This document shows, one piece after another, positions 21,814-30,398 of a stretch of DNA of 47,955 nt. Source of the stretch: a virus; the IMG/VR virus record IMGVR_UViG_3300026320_000011, positions 1 through 47,955 of that record; one strand, given 5' to 3'. Below the pieces are notes generated by a model. The model worked only from the letters and a program-made list of their open reading frames with translations. It did not search any database and was not told the origin of the DNA. Position numbers and translations under genes: made by a program. The stretch's first letter is position 1. Each line of letters begins with the position of its first letter.

Positions 21814-22316
21814 AGGGAACGTCAAGACAGTTTGCGGGATCAGATACTTACATCTCTGGAAATGCATGGTTTGTCTGCGATCGGTGCGGATTTACGTATA
21901 GGCGCAGCCAGATGCTCACTGAATGGACAGGACTGAAAGTTGATGCCGCTTGCAGGGATTTTCGCCCCCCGCAGATGCAGCCCCCCAACGTCTACCCCGA
22001 GGGTATCCCATTCCCCGATGCGCGCCCCCCGCAGGACCACCCCGACCGCCTCATGGATGACAGCTTCCTCCAGAGCACCACAGGCGGCATCGAGGCGACG
22101 ACGGGCCTGTACCCTACGAACAACGCCCAAGCCTCTCCACCCGGCGCTATATCGCCACAGCAGGTGATCGTGGACCCGATCCCATCCGACACGCCGCTGC
22201 GAGACATCGTGGCGGACGACGTAACGCTGAGAACGGGACCGATTCCCGCTCCGACCTCGGACCCGGACGACTTCTCCATTCCCCCAGGAGCGGCCAATCC
22301 GCCGTTTGACACCTGA
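21810..22316 (+). CDS. Hypothetical virion-cluster protein with zinc-ribbon start
   Basis: 168 residues. The N-terminus has FVCDRCGFTYRRSQMLTEWTGLKVDAACRDFRPPQMQ, i.e. C-x2-C plus a later Cys, a common start for podovirus proteins of this position. The remainder is Pro-rich and disordered (PPGAISPQQVIVDPIPSDTPLRD). Possibly a linker or tail-associated protein. No confident function. Confidence 0.6.
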   Translation: MKGTSRQFAGSDTYISGNAWFVCDRCGFTYRRSQMLTEWTGLKVDAACRDFRPPQMQPPNVYPEGIPFPDARPPQDHPDRLMDDSFLQSTTGGIEATTGLYPTNNAQASPPGAISPQQVIVDPIPSDTPLRDIVADDVTLRTGPIPAPTSDPDDFSIPPGAANPPFDT

Positions 22317-22807
22317 TGGCCGCAGGACCCTTCACGCCAGTCATCAGGGGCTATACCCAGGCCACCGATCTTCACTCCACAGACGCTTTTGTGATCGACC
22401 GCATCGGCGTGGGGACCATGTACATCGAGGCCGGCGACATGTTCGCCACCTGCATCCCATATGTGATCGACGGAGCGGGTTCAGCGATTGTCGCAGGCGT
22501 TGCTGGCGACCATTGGATACCGTTTGCGTGCCTGTTGACCGGAGTGACTCTACTCGCCGATCAAGTCGGGAGCATAGAAATCGACCTCTGGGTGGACACC
22601 TACGCGAACTATGCACCGACTGTCGCCGATACGATCGTTGGAGGCAACTATCCCACGATAACCGCGACCACGAAATATCAGGACTTGACCCTGACAGGCT
22701 GGACCGTGGCAATTCCCGCAGGCTCGACGTTGCGCTATAATGTCCGAAGCGCCTCGACCGTGACGCGGGTTACGGTCTCCCTGGCTGCATCGAAGGTGAC
22801 GCTCTGA
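22316..22807 (+). CDS. Hypothetical beta-rich virion protein
   Basis: 163 residues, beta-rich with no membrane segment: TPVIRGYTQATDLHSTDAFVIDRIG, LTLTGWTVAIPAGSTLRYNVRSASTVTRVTVSLAASKV. The TRVTVSLAASKV ending is typical of fibre or appendage domains that sit at the end of small virion proteins. Probably an appendage or minor structural protein. Confidence 0.55.
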   Translation: MAAGPFTPVIRGYTQATDLHSTDAFVIDRIGVGTMYIEAGDMFATCIPYVIDGAGSAIVAGVAGDHWIPFACLLTGVTLLADQVGSIEIDLWVDTYANYAPTVADTIVGGNYPTITATTKYQDLTLTGWTVAIPAGSTLRYNVRSASTVTRVTVSLAASKVTL

Positions 22808-23604
22808 TGGTCGCGCGGACGTTCTGCCCTGGCGGCGTGCATTTCGACGGGCTCTCCAGCCTCGTCAACGCCTCGATGACCTCGGCCGACTCCAGTCTTG
22901 TCACTGTTTCGATGTGGTTCAAAGCCGGACAGACGCAAGTCAACACTCAGGCGACGTTCCTAGAGTGCAATCCCGATAGCTACTCAATGAAGGCGCTCTG
23001 GCTCTCGGCCGGCGTCCTGCAAATGAGCTTCGCCAATCCCACCGGCTCACCAGGCGGCCTGGATATCTTTCAACTCACTGGCATGAGCGAACCTGACTAT
23101 TTCGATGGTGCGTGGCACAATTGGCTCGTAAGCGCGAACATGTCCTCCTCTTCGCCCTCTGGCAAGATCGGTGCGATGATCGTGGACGGCGTCGATAAGA
23201 CCGGCACGAAAAATTCCTTCGGCTCGGTTCCCGGCGTCCTTACCATGACCGGCCTTCCCTTCTACATCGCCACCGACACCTTCGGGGACGAGTACACCGG
23301 CGACATGATGGAAGTCTGGGTCATGCCGGGCCTCAACATTCTCACCGGCTCGACCATCGCCCCGGCCGACATCGCGAAATTCTACGATGGCGCATGTCCT
23401 GTGGATCTCGGGACCAATGGAGAAATCCCCACAGGTTCGCCCCCGCCTATATACCTGCGCCGTGGCCCCAGCGACCCCGCCAGCGCCTTCCTGACCAACC
23501 AGGGGACCGGAGGGAACTTCTCCATCAATGCAGGCTCACTGACCACCGCTGAAGGGCCATGCGCTTGTTCGGGTGGGCAAACCGGCCAAGGTTATGTGTT
23601 CTAA
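22807..23604 (+). CDS. LamG/concanavalin-like lectin-domain virion protein
   Basis: 265 residues. FDGLSSLVNASMTSADSSLVTVSMWFKAG and FDGAWHNWLVSANMSSSS...VDGVDKTG follow the LamG-type lectin order (strand, W-x-F, W-H-x-W, substrate loop). FYIATDTFGDEYTGDMMEVWVMPGLN continues it. Such domains bind sugars, so it may be an adhesion or decoration protein. The stop overlaps the gp4-like gene start (TAATG). Confidence 0.65.
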   Translation: MVARTFCPGGVHFDGLSSLVNASMTSADSSLVTVSMWFKAGQTQVNTQATFLECNPDSYSMKALWLSAGVLQMSFANPTGSPGGLDIFQLTGMSEPDYFDGAWHNWLVSANMSSSSPSGKIGAMIVDGVDKTGTKNSFGSVPGVLTMTGLPFYIATDTFGDEYTGDMMEVWVMPGLNILTGSTIAPADIAKFYDGACPVDLGTNGEIPTGSPPPIYLRRGPSDPASAFLTNQGTGGNFSINAGSLTTAEGPCACSGGQTGQGYVF

Positions 23605-24311
23605 TGTCGATTTCTTGGTCTCCAAATGCAGGGGAATGCATCCAGCGCGCGTACCGCCTGCTTGGAAATCTGGAGCCGCCATGGATTCCCAGCGACGATC
23701 AAATGACTCAAGGTATCTTTGCCTTCAATGGGCTTCTGAAAGGTCTCCAGGCTTGGGGAATAAATTTATACAGGCAAGAGCAGCGAACAATCACAGTTCC
23801 GGCCCTTGCTCAGAGTGTATTGATTACTCCGCGCGTCATGGGTGTTGAGCAAGTGTCATGGGTTGTGACACCAAGCCCTAACGAATACAAGCGGCCAATG
23901 GGGGCGTTCTCCTATGTAGACTTTTTCAACTTGCCAAATCCTGAATCGCAGACGACATCAGGGCCATCAGTCTACATGTTCGATAAGCAGAACACGACCT
24001 CGACACTCTGGCTATGGCCCATTCCCACATTCGGCGGAACAATCATCGCCACGGTCGGGCGCACGGTCGATGACATCAACGCTCCGACCGACACGGTGGA
24101 CTTCCCGGATGAGTGGACAGAGGCCATCGTCTACAATCTGGCGGATCGTCTCATGGATGACCAGGCTGTGGCGAACGCAGACCCACAGACCGCCCAGCGC
24201 ATCGCCGTTCACGCTGGCGTGCTGCTTCAGCGGCTGATGGACTTTGATCGGCCGAACAGTCTGTTTCTCAGACCATACGGCAAGCCGGGAGAATCCCGCA
24301 TCTGGCGCTAG
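23604..24311 (+). CDS. P22 gp4-like head-to-tail completion protein
   Basis: 235 residues from the ATG at 23604. SWSPNAGECIQRAYRLLGNLEPPWIPSDDQMTQGIFAFNGLLKGLQAWGINLYRQEQ is the N-terminal helix and loop typical of P22 gp4 tail accessory factors; DDWTEAIVYNLADRLMDDQAV-like WTEAIVYNLADRLMDD and a C-terminal helix follow. gp4 plugs the portal and seals the packaged head. It comes before the gp10-like gene, as in P22. Confidence 0.8.
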   Translation: MSISWSPNAGECIQRAYRLLGNLEPPWIPSDDQMTQGIFAFNGLLKGLQAWGINLYRQEQRTITVPALAQSVLITPRVMGVEQVSWVVTPSPNEYKRPMGAFSYVDFFNLPNPESQTTSGPSVYMFDKQNTTSTLWLWPIPTFGGTIIATVGRTVDDINAPTDTVDFPDEWTEAIVYNLADRLMDDQAVANADPQTAQRIAVHAGVLLQRLMDFDRPNSLFLRPYGKPGESRIWR

Positions 24312-24389
24312 TTGCGCCAAGGTTAGAACACGCCTAGTCTCATCCTACGTCCCGAAGGGTCGTCCATCATCGACATTGGACCCCTTCGC

Positions 24390-24617
24390 ATGGCCGAACG
24401 CCCGAAATACAGCGACTACGTCGGCAAAGAGCCCAAGCGCTCGCCGATGGACTGCATCACCACCCTCCAGCAAGGCATCTATTTCCGCAACGGCGCGATG
24501 AACCGCGACGGGCATGGACCGACCGACAATCCCGATAAGCCGTCTGAAGGCTTCGGCTCCAACGGCAAGACGCTGAAGGAAGTTCACGTCTACCACCACG
24601 CTTCCCCGAAGGACTGA
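24390..24617 (+). CDS. Hypothetical small protein
   Basis: 75 residues, Gly/Pro/Lys-rich: MAERPKYSDYVGKEPKRSPMDCITTLQQ and FGSNGKTLKEVHVYHHASPKD. Not recognised. No strong ribosome site was seen. It lies between the gp4-like and gp10-like genes. Confidence 0.55.
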   Translation: MAERPKYSDYVGKEPKRSPMDCITTLQQGIYFRNGAMNRDGHGPTDNPDKPSEGFGSNGKTLKEVHVYHHASPKD

Positions 24618-24618
24618 C

Positions 24619-24801
24619 ATGGCCAGCAATGCTAGCATCTTCAACACGCCCGGTTGTTCTCCGGGTTCCAACAAAGCCGTCAACATGCACAAGGGCATCG
24701 CCATGGGCATGGCCGCGCCGGCTTCCAAGCGCACCGTCAAGGTGGAACTGAAAGGCTCTAGCACTGGCGCTTCGAAGGTTCCAGGACTCACCAACCGTTA
24801 G
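24619..24801 (+). CDS. Hypothetical small protein
   Basis: 60 residues, Ser/Ala/Lys-rich, no domain: MASNASIFNTPGCSPGSNKA and VNMHKGIAMGMAAPASKRTV. It begins one base after the preceding stop. Not recognised. Confidence 0.5.
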   Translation: MASNASIFNTPGCSPGSNKAVNMHKGIAMGMAAPASKRTVKVELKGSSTGASKVPGLTNR

Positions 24802-24810
24802 GAGCCGTCA

Positions 24811-26217
24811 ATGCCGACTATGGCTTTTACGGTCGGCACATACGGCCGCCCGAGAGTCGGCCTGCCTTCTACTCGCGCCGTTAATGTTTATGCCGAAGTT
24901 ACCAAAGAGGGGCCAACCAACTCCGCCCGCATCCCCCGTCCCGGCCTCACCGCTTGGCACACCGTGGGTTCAGGCCCGATCCTGCGTCAGTTTCAGGATC
25001 CTGGCCTGTTCGGAGGCGATCTGTTCAGCGTTTCCGGTGGAACGCTCTATCGCAACACATCGAGCCTGGGAACCATCCCCTACGGCCTCCAACCCCGGAT
25101 GGCTGCCAACCTCACGCAGCTCGCTATCGTCTCTGGTGGGGCTCTGTACGTCTACAACGGGGCAACCCTGACGCTGGTGCGGTTCTTCGATGACGGCGTC
25201 TCCACGCTGCCGCCATTCTCAGGCGTGACGGTCCTCTTCAACATCTTCATCTATGCGGTGGCTGGGTCAAACCAGTTCTTCTTTTCCAACACTGGCGACG
25301 CGACGCTGATCAACGCCGCGAACTTCTCCAGCGCCGAGACCTCGCCTGACCCGATCATCGAGGTTGTCACCCTCGCTGAGGAGCTTCTATTCGTCGGCGC
25401 CCGCACGACGGAGTTCTGGGACTTCACGGGCTCGCTGACAGCGCCATTCGCGCTCTCTCAGGGAAGAACCTACATCCGGGGCACGGCGGCTCAAAACAGC
25501 GTCGTGACTAAACTCGATAACGCGATGTTCTGGGTCGGGGACGATCTGAGCGTTTATCGCTCCTCGACCGTACCAGTGAAAATATCGACGCCGTTCATTG
25601 ACGATACGCTCAGGCAAGCCGGAACCGGAATCGACCAGATGACCGCCTTCACCTGCGGGGTTGAGGGCCATCGGTTCTATGTGATCAACCTGCCGGGCCT
25701 CAACGAGAGCTATGCGTATGATTGCGCCACTCAGGAATGGGCGCAATGGGGCTCACAGGTTCCTTTCCAATCCGAGCCATCGCTGTTCAAAGGCGGCACG
25801 TGCGCTGGCGAGGGAAACGCCATCTACATCGGCTCGGCGACGGACGGTAAAATCTGGACGCTCGATCCGACCAATCACACTGACGACGGAACCGACTTCG
25901 GAGTGATCGTCTCGGCGGCGATTTGGACGACGGACGGCAAGAAGCGGCTCAACAATATGGGACTCGCCTGCGTGCGAGGTGTCGGTAACTCGTCAGCCCC
26001 CAATCCTATCGTTCGGATGCGAATGAGCAAAGATGGAGGTCGCACTTGGACCTCATGGCTGTCCGGTCAACTCGGCGCAGTCGGAGAGTATCTGATCAAG
26101 GCTGTCTGGCGAGCCCTCGGGATGATCAGTCAACCCGGAATCCTGGCTGAATTTTGGGTAGCCGAAGCGGTCAACTTCACCAGTGAGGCCGCGACTTGGA
26201 ACGTGGCCAGATACTAA
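24811..26217 (+). CDS. P22 gp10-like tail hub / DNA-stabilisation protein
   Basis: 468 residues, nearly all beta structure. FTVGTYGRPRVGLPSTRAVNVYAEV opens the N-terminal domain as in P22 gp10. Repeated blades follow (LFSVSGGTLYRNTSSLG; LAIVSGGALYVYNGATL; ELLFVGARTTEFWDFTG; MFWVGDDLSVYRSS; RFYVINLPGLNESYAYD), consistent with a propeller. gp10 forms the hexameric tail hub that joins the plugged head to the needle/tailspikes and keeps DNA in place. It directly follows the gp4-like region, as in P22. Confidence 0.8.
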   Translation: MPTMAFTVGTYGRPRVGLPSTRAVNVYAEVTKEGPTNSARIPRPGLTAWHTVGSGPILRQFQDPGLFGGDLFSVSGGTLYRNTSSLGTIPYGLQPRMAANLTQLAIVSGGALYVYNGATLTLVRFFDDGVSTLPPFSGVTVLFNIFIYAVAGSNQFFFSNTGDATLINAANFSSAETSPDPIIEVVTLAEELLFVGARTTEFWDFTGSLTAPFALSQGRTYIRGTAAQNSVVTKLDNAMFWVGDDLSVYRSSTVPVKISTPFIDDTLRQAGTGIDQMTAFTCGVEGHRFYVINLPGLNESYAYDCATQEWAQWGSQVPFQSEPSLFKGGTCAGEGNAIYIGSATDGKIWTLDPTNHTDDGTDFGVIVSAAIWTTDGKKRLNNMGLACVRGVGNSSAPNPIVRMRMSKDGGRTWTSWLSGQLGAVGEYLIKAVWRALGMISQPGILAEFWVAEAVNFTSEAATWNVARY

Positions 26218-28143
26218 ATGGCCGATCTTCCTTCCAACCTGCCTCCGATACGCCTTCCGGTCTTAGAAAATAATAACTTCACGCTGCCCTGGTTTCGGAC
26301 CTTTCAGGGCTTCTCCCGTAGCGCAGCCAATGGCATCACCCAGCTTGTCGGTCCCGTAACCGCAATAGGCCCAGGCATTGCCACAACGGCAATCACGCCA
26401 ACAGGTGTCACGCCAGGCAGTTACACCAACGCCAACATCACTGTGCTTGCGGATGGCCGACTTGCCTTCGCATCCAGCGGAACTGGAGGAGGCGGCTCAT
26501 CGAGCGCGCTTGAGCTGGTGGCGCTGTCTTTTCTGGATGGCTCTCTCAACGGCGCACCTGGAGCGGCGGGCCTTCGCGGTCCCCCTGGTGAGGATGGGCT
26601 TGACGGACAGGATGGACCTCCAGGACCGCCAGGACCAGCCGGCACTGGCTCAACGGGAGCGACTGGCGCGCAAGGCCCCATCGGTCCTCCAGGCTATTCA
26701 GGCGAGGATGGAGACGACGGCGCGCAAGGTCCGCCTGGGGCTGCGGGTACTGCCGGTGCGACAGGCGCTACGGGCGCGACAGGTCCAGCGGGACCGCCGG
26801 GATTCGCGATCGATGGCCTCGACGGCGAAGAAGGAATGCCGATTCCGGGGCTTCCTGGGGCGACTGGAGCCACGGGTGCAACGGGAGCCGCTGGGGCCAA
26901 TGGCGCATTTGGCGCGGATGGTGCGGATGGCGAGGAAGGCCCGATGGGGCCAGCATATGGTCCCGGCCAAGGAACAGGATTGTCGGTGCTTGGCGTATCG
27001 GGGAACGTAGCCACCAACCGAGCGGATATTACTGCGAGCGTCGCGGGATCAATTTTCACTAACAACGGCACGGCCTTAGTATGGTCCAGCCCTGCCGTTT
27101 CCGGAGCCTTGGTGTACGAAGACGGCACGGTTCCGGGAGGCAACACAGTCGCCTCTACGGCGGCGGAAACGGCGTTTACGTCCTCCTATACGATTCCGGC
27201 GAACACGCTTGCCGTGGGATCGGTGATCCGCGTCAAGCTATATGGCCTGTATTCTACAGCCCTCACGCCGCCGACCTTAGTGGCGAAGTTAAAGGCTGGT
27301 GGAACGACCCTGCTGACTACAGGCTCTTTGACCACTATAGGAAGTCTCACCAATACGGGCTGGTGGGCCGAGGGCGCTCTGATCGTCACTGCTATCGGCG
27401 CTTCAGGAACTATCGAGGCTCAGGGTTACGCGGAGTTCGCCACGGCAGCGACGACGGGCCTTTCTGTCAATCTGACCAATACCGCCGCGATCGGTTCTAT
27501 CGACACCACAGCCACACAAGCGCTGACCGTGACCGTTCAATGGGGCACATCGTCGGCCTCAAACACCATCACCCTTCGAGAGATGACGGTGGATATCCAG
27601 GCTCCGGGGAGCATTGGAGCTGGGGCCATTAGCGCAGAAGCTTTGATCTCCGAAGTTGTGACAGCCGGGTCACAAGCGAGCGTCACCTATTCTTCTATTC
27701 CCGCGACTTGGCGAGATATTCGCGTTGTGGTGCGAGGTAGAGGCGACACAGCCGCCGTCAACTCCAATCTGCTCCTTCAATTTAACGGAGATACCGGGGC
27801 CAACTACGATGAGCAGCATGTCTTAGGGCAAGCCGCTGCTGCGGGCGGCGGTATCACCCTGGCGGGCACATCTATCTTCATAGGACAGCTTCCGGCCGCC
27901 ACCGCTACGGCAAACGTGGCTGGAGGTGGCGAGGCGACAATTCTCGACTATCGGGGGACAACCTTCCAGAAGGCCGGCTACTATCAGGAGAACAGTAAAA
28001 ACGGCACCACGACAACCACCGTGCCTGCATGGACCGGGATTTTTAACTGGCGCTCGACGGCCGCTATTACCTCTGTAAAGGTGTTCCTCGCCGCCGGTAA
28101 CTTCGTGAACAACTCAGTAGTTAGTCTATATGGACGCTACTAA
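26218..28143 (+). CDS. Collagen-like tail fibre
   Basis: 641 residues. An N-terminal domain of ~110 residues (NNNFTLPWFRTFQGFSRSAANGITQL) precedes a collagen-like region at about residues 114-245 of Gly-X-Y repeats (PGPPGPAGTGSTGATGAQG; GPPGAAGTAGATGATGATG), broken by non-repeat inserts such as FAIDGLDGEEGMPIPG. The remaining ~390 residues are beta-rich, ending FLAAGNFVNNSVVSLYGRY, a likely receptor-binding C-terminal domain. Phage collagen-like stretches build trimeric fibre shafts. It abuts the gp10-like gene with no spacing. Confidence 0.85.
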   Translation: MADLPSNLPPIRLPVLENNNFTLPWFRTFQGFSRSAANGITQLVGPVTAIGPGIATTAITPTGVTPGSYTNANITVLADGRLAFASSGTGGGGSSSALELVALSFLDGSLNGAPGAAGLRGPPGEDGLDGQDGPPGPPGPAGTGSTGATGAQGPIGPPGYSGEDGDDGAQGPPGAAGTAGATGATGATGPAGPPGFAIDGLDGEEGMPIPGLPGATGATGATGAAGANGAFGADGADGEEGPMGPAYGPGQGTGLSVLGVSGNVATNRADITASVAGSIFTNNGTALVWSSPAVSGALVYEDGTVPGGNTVASTAAETAFTSSYTIPANTLAVGSVIRVKLYGLYSTALTPPTLVAKLKAGGTTLLTTGSLTTIGSLTNTGWWAEGALIVTAIGASGTIEAQGYAEFATAATTGLSVNLTNTAAIGSIDTTATQALTVTVQWGTSSASNTITLREMTVDIQAPGSIGAGAISAEALISEVVTAGSQASVTYSSIPATWRDIRVVVRGRGDTAAVNSNLLLQFNGDTGANYDEQHVLGQAAAAGGGITLAGTSIFIGQLPAATATANVAGGGEATILDYRGTTFQKAGYYQENSKNGTTTTTVPAWTGIFNWRSTAAITSVKVFLAAGNFVNNSVVSLYGRY

Positions 28144-28163
28144 TCACAAAAGGATTGACTTAA

Positions 28164-28538
28164 ATGGCCGCGAATAAGCTGGTTAGGTTTGGACCTGTTG
28201 CTTTGTCTGCAACCCTGACGACAAATATTCTAAATCCCGGCACCACAACCGGCGGCACGGGAATGCCGAGCACGTCTACCAACCTGTACTTCGTCATCAA
28301 ACACTTCCGTATTGTTAACAAGACGGCAGGCGCGGTGACTTATACCCTCTACATCGGCGCGACAGGCGCGAATGCAGCCGGGACGGAATTCGGTGGCATC
28401 GCGAACAGCATCGCCGCGAACTCCTATGTGGACTGGTATGGCCAACTCACACTTGACGTGGCTGACTTCCTGGTCGGTGGCGCGAGCGCGGGAACATCTC
28501 TAACTTTCGAGGCCGAAGGTGAATTGGGTATAAGATAA
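28164..28538 (+). CDS. Small beta-sandwich virion protein
   Basis: 124 residues, beta-rich: LVRFGPVALSATLTTNILNPGTTTGG, YFVIKHFRIVNKTAGAVTYTLYIGATG, WYGQLTLDVADFLVGGASAG. A likely appendage or fibre-associated protein. It resembles the following gene in organisation (an IKHFRIVN / ILKATVCN strand then a V-Y-x-V/I-G/P block), so the two may be old paralogues. Confidence 0.6.
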   Translation: MAANKLVRFGPVALSATLTTNILNPGTTTGGTGMPSTSTNLYFVIKHFRIVNKTAGAVTYTLYIGATGANAAGTEFGGIANSIAANSYVDWYGQLTLDVADFLVGGASAGTSLTFEAEGELGIR

Positions 28539-28541
28539 AAA

Positions 28542-28880
28542 ATGGCTCTCTTCACTGCTGACATTGTTCTTACCGCTTCAGCCGCGAGTATTATCACGTC
28601 TGGGCCTTCGGATAGCTTCCTGATCCTGAAAGCCACTGTCTGCAATACCGACACAACTGCTCGTTCGGTGTCAGTCTATCGCGTGCCTCCAGCCGGAACT
28701 GCTGATGCAACCATGCTGATCACCGATGCATCAGGGGCCAGCGCATTCATCATCGGTCCTGGTGAGACAAAGACGCTTCCCATCTCGGGTCAGGGAATTG
28801 TCGGCGGTTCAAGCCTTCAGGCGCTCGCTTCGATTACATCGGTTGTGGTGCTCAGTGCGACTTGGACAACCGTCACATGA
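28542..28880 (+). CDS. Small beta-sandwich virion protein (paralogue-like)
   Basis: 112 residues: LFTADIVLTASAASIITSGPSDSFLILKATVCNTDTTARSVSVYRV and IIGPGETKTLPISGQGIVGGSSLQALASITSVVVLSATWTTV. The GETKTLPISGQGIVGGSSLQA block is a common phage structural motif (tail/appendage). The stop overlaps the next gene's ATG (ATGA). Confidence 0.6.
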   Translation: MALFTADIVLTASAASIITSGPSDSFLILKATVCNTDTTARSVSVYRVPPAGTADATMLITDASGASAFIIGPGETKTLPISGQGIVGGSSLQALASITSVVVLSATWTTVT

Positions 28881-29686
28881 TCCGCTCGCTAAATCCCGAC
28901 CCGTTCAATAGGATTTCAAATCACCCATCCGTTCGTCCCTGGATGGGCTACGGTTGCGGGCCATTGGATGTCTCGAATATCGTAACCGATCCGGCGAACT
29001 TTTGCCTGCTCACCCCCAATCACGATGGCGGTTACATCCTGAAACGATTGGATGCGGGACTCTATGAGGCTCACAGCGCCGCCCTCCCAAGCGCACGCGG
29101 AAAGCCCATGCTGACCCTGATGCGCGAGGGGTTCGAATGGTTATTCACCGCGACCGAGTGCGTCGAGGTTGTCAGTGTTTTTCCTGATGGCAACGACGCC
29201 GCCTCACGTTGGGGAGACATCGCTGGCTTCCGCCGTGTCTGGCGTCGAGACGCCTACATGCCGATGATGGGTGAAACCGTGGGCGCGTCGTTCGGCTCGC
29301 TCGGCTATGTCGATTGGGCCTTGCGTCACAAGCCCAATATCGCGCGCGGGCAGGCGTTCCATGACCAGCTTCACGCTCGAAACCTGACGAACCATCCCGA
29401 AGACCCGGCACATGACGCCATGGTCGGCGCCACGATTGCAGGTTGTCTCGCGGGCAATATTGTCAAGGCCGTGAGCCTATTTAACCGCTGGGCTGTGCAA
29501 GCGGGCTACATGCCCTCGACCATCCTTAGCCTTACGCCGCCGACCATCCACACGGGCGACGCGATCCTGACGCTGCATGAAGGCCAGGTACAAATCCTCA
29601 GTGTTTGCAGAAACTCAAGCGACAATGTAGTCTCACCGAGAGATGGCGAAGCTGTCCCGATGGACCATCATCTGGAGACAGTCTGA
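28877..29686 (+). CDS. GNAT-like protein in the P22 gp14 position
   Basis: 269 residues. Residues 35-120 (NFCLLTPNHDGGYILKRLDAGLYEAHSAALPSARGKPMLTLMREGFEWLFTATECVEVVSVFPDGNDAASRWGDIAGFRRVWRRDAYMP) have the GNAT-like beta-alpha order with a large-motif G-x-x-x-P-A-x-R-G turn and A..GF+.V ending, as in phage proteins labelled acetyltransferase. The C-terminal half (RGQAFHDQLHAR...DAMVGATIAGCLAGNIVKAVSLFNRWA) carries two structural helices. Position between gp10/fibre genes and ejection proteins matches P22 gene 14. Catalytic activity is not established. Confidence 0.55.
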   Translation: MIRSLNPDPFNRISNHPSVRPWMGYGCGPLDVSNIVTDPANFCLLTPNHDGGYILKRLDAGLYEAHSAALPSARGKPMLTLMREGFEWLFTATECVEVVSVFPDGNDAASRWGDIAGFRRVWRRDAYMPMMGETVGASFGSLGYVDWALRHKPNIARGQAFHDQLHARNLTNHPEDPAHDAMVGATIAGCLAGNIVKAVSLFNRWAVQAGYMPSTILSLTPPTIHTGDAILTLHEGQVQILSVCRNSSDNVVSPRDGEAVPMDHHLETV

Positions 29687-29687
29687 C

Positions 29688-30398
29688 ATGCCCGTTGGAG
29701 CCCTCGTAGCCACTGGCGTCGCTTCGGTGGGCCAGGCCGCTCTTACGGGAGCCGCTGCCAACAAAGCCTCCAGTGCGGCTCAGTCCGCTTCGGCACAGAA
29801 CATCGCCAACAACCAAGCGGTCTATGGTGAAGCGCAAGGCAATCTCCAGCCCTATGCCACGCGAGGCAATCGGGCTGGCGCAGGTCTCATGGGCCTCCTC
29901 GGCTATGGCGACGCCGCCGGTTCTCAACGCGCCTGGGACGCCTACCGCAACTCGACCAACTACAACTTCCTGTTCGACCAAGGCACGCAAGCAGTCAAGA
30001 CGGCCAATGCTCCGTCCTTCAATTCCGGCGCTACAGCGAAGGCATTGATCAACTATGGCCAGGGCATGGCTGGGAATGCTCTGCAAGGCTATGAAGGACT
30101 GCTTTCGGGTCAGGCAAGTCTTGGCGCACAGAGCGCGGGCGCGCTTGGCCAAATCGGCGCTGGCATCGCAGGCGCCAACGCTTCATCTCGTAACAATGCG
30201 GCGGGCGCTATTGGCGGAGCTGCGCTGACAGGGGCCAATGCCTGGGGCAACGCCTTTAGCAACATGGCTGGCCTATTCCAGCAAGGCGTTTCGCAATCAA
30301 GCTTTGGGGGCGGATCGTCTGGAGGCTACACCAACGCGCTTGGTGGCACATCCTCCGCCTATACAGGAACTCCCTATTCAGGGGATGTACCTTTCTGA
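29688..30398 (+). CDS. P22 gp7-like DNA ejection protein
   Basis: 236 residues from the ATG at 29688. Ala/Gly/Ser/Asn-rich and helical: GALVATGVASVGQAALTGAAANKASSAAQSASAQN, then RGNRAGAGLMGLLGYGDAAGSQRAWDAYRNSTNYNFLFDQGTQ (a conserved QRAWDAYRNSTNYNFLFDQGTQAV motif of phage internal proteins) and a Gly-rich tail. Equivalent to the small ejection protein (gp7) of P22-like phages, which is released into the cell envelope during infection. It is followed by the gp20-like gene with overlapping stop/start. Confidence 0.75.
   Translation: MPVGALVATGVASVGQAALTGAAANKASSAAQSASAQNIANNQAVYGEAQGNLQPYATRGNRAGAGLMGLLGYGDAAGSQRAWDAYRNSTNYNFLFDQGTQAVKTANAPSFNSGATAKALINYGQGMAGNALQGYEGLLSGQASLGAQSAGALGQIGAGIAGANASSRNNAAGAIGGAALTGANAWGNAFSNMAGLFQQGVSQSSFGGGSSGGYTNALGGTSSAYTGTPYSGDVPF

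Noticed and set aside
26551-26951. Collagen-like Gly-X-Y region as a nucleotide repeat element or CRISPR-like array
   Set aside because: The periodicity is at the protein level (9 nt, degenerate), with no conserved direct repeats and spacers.
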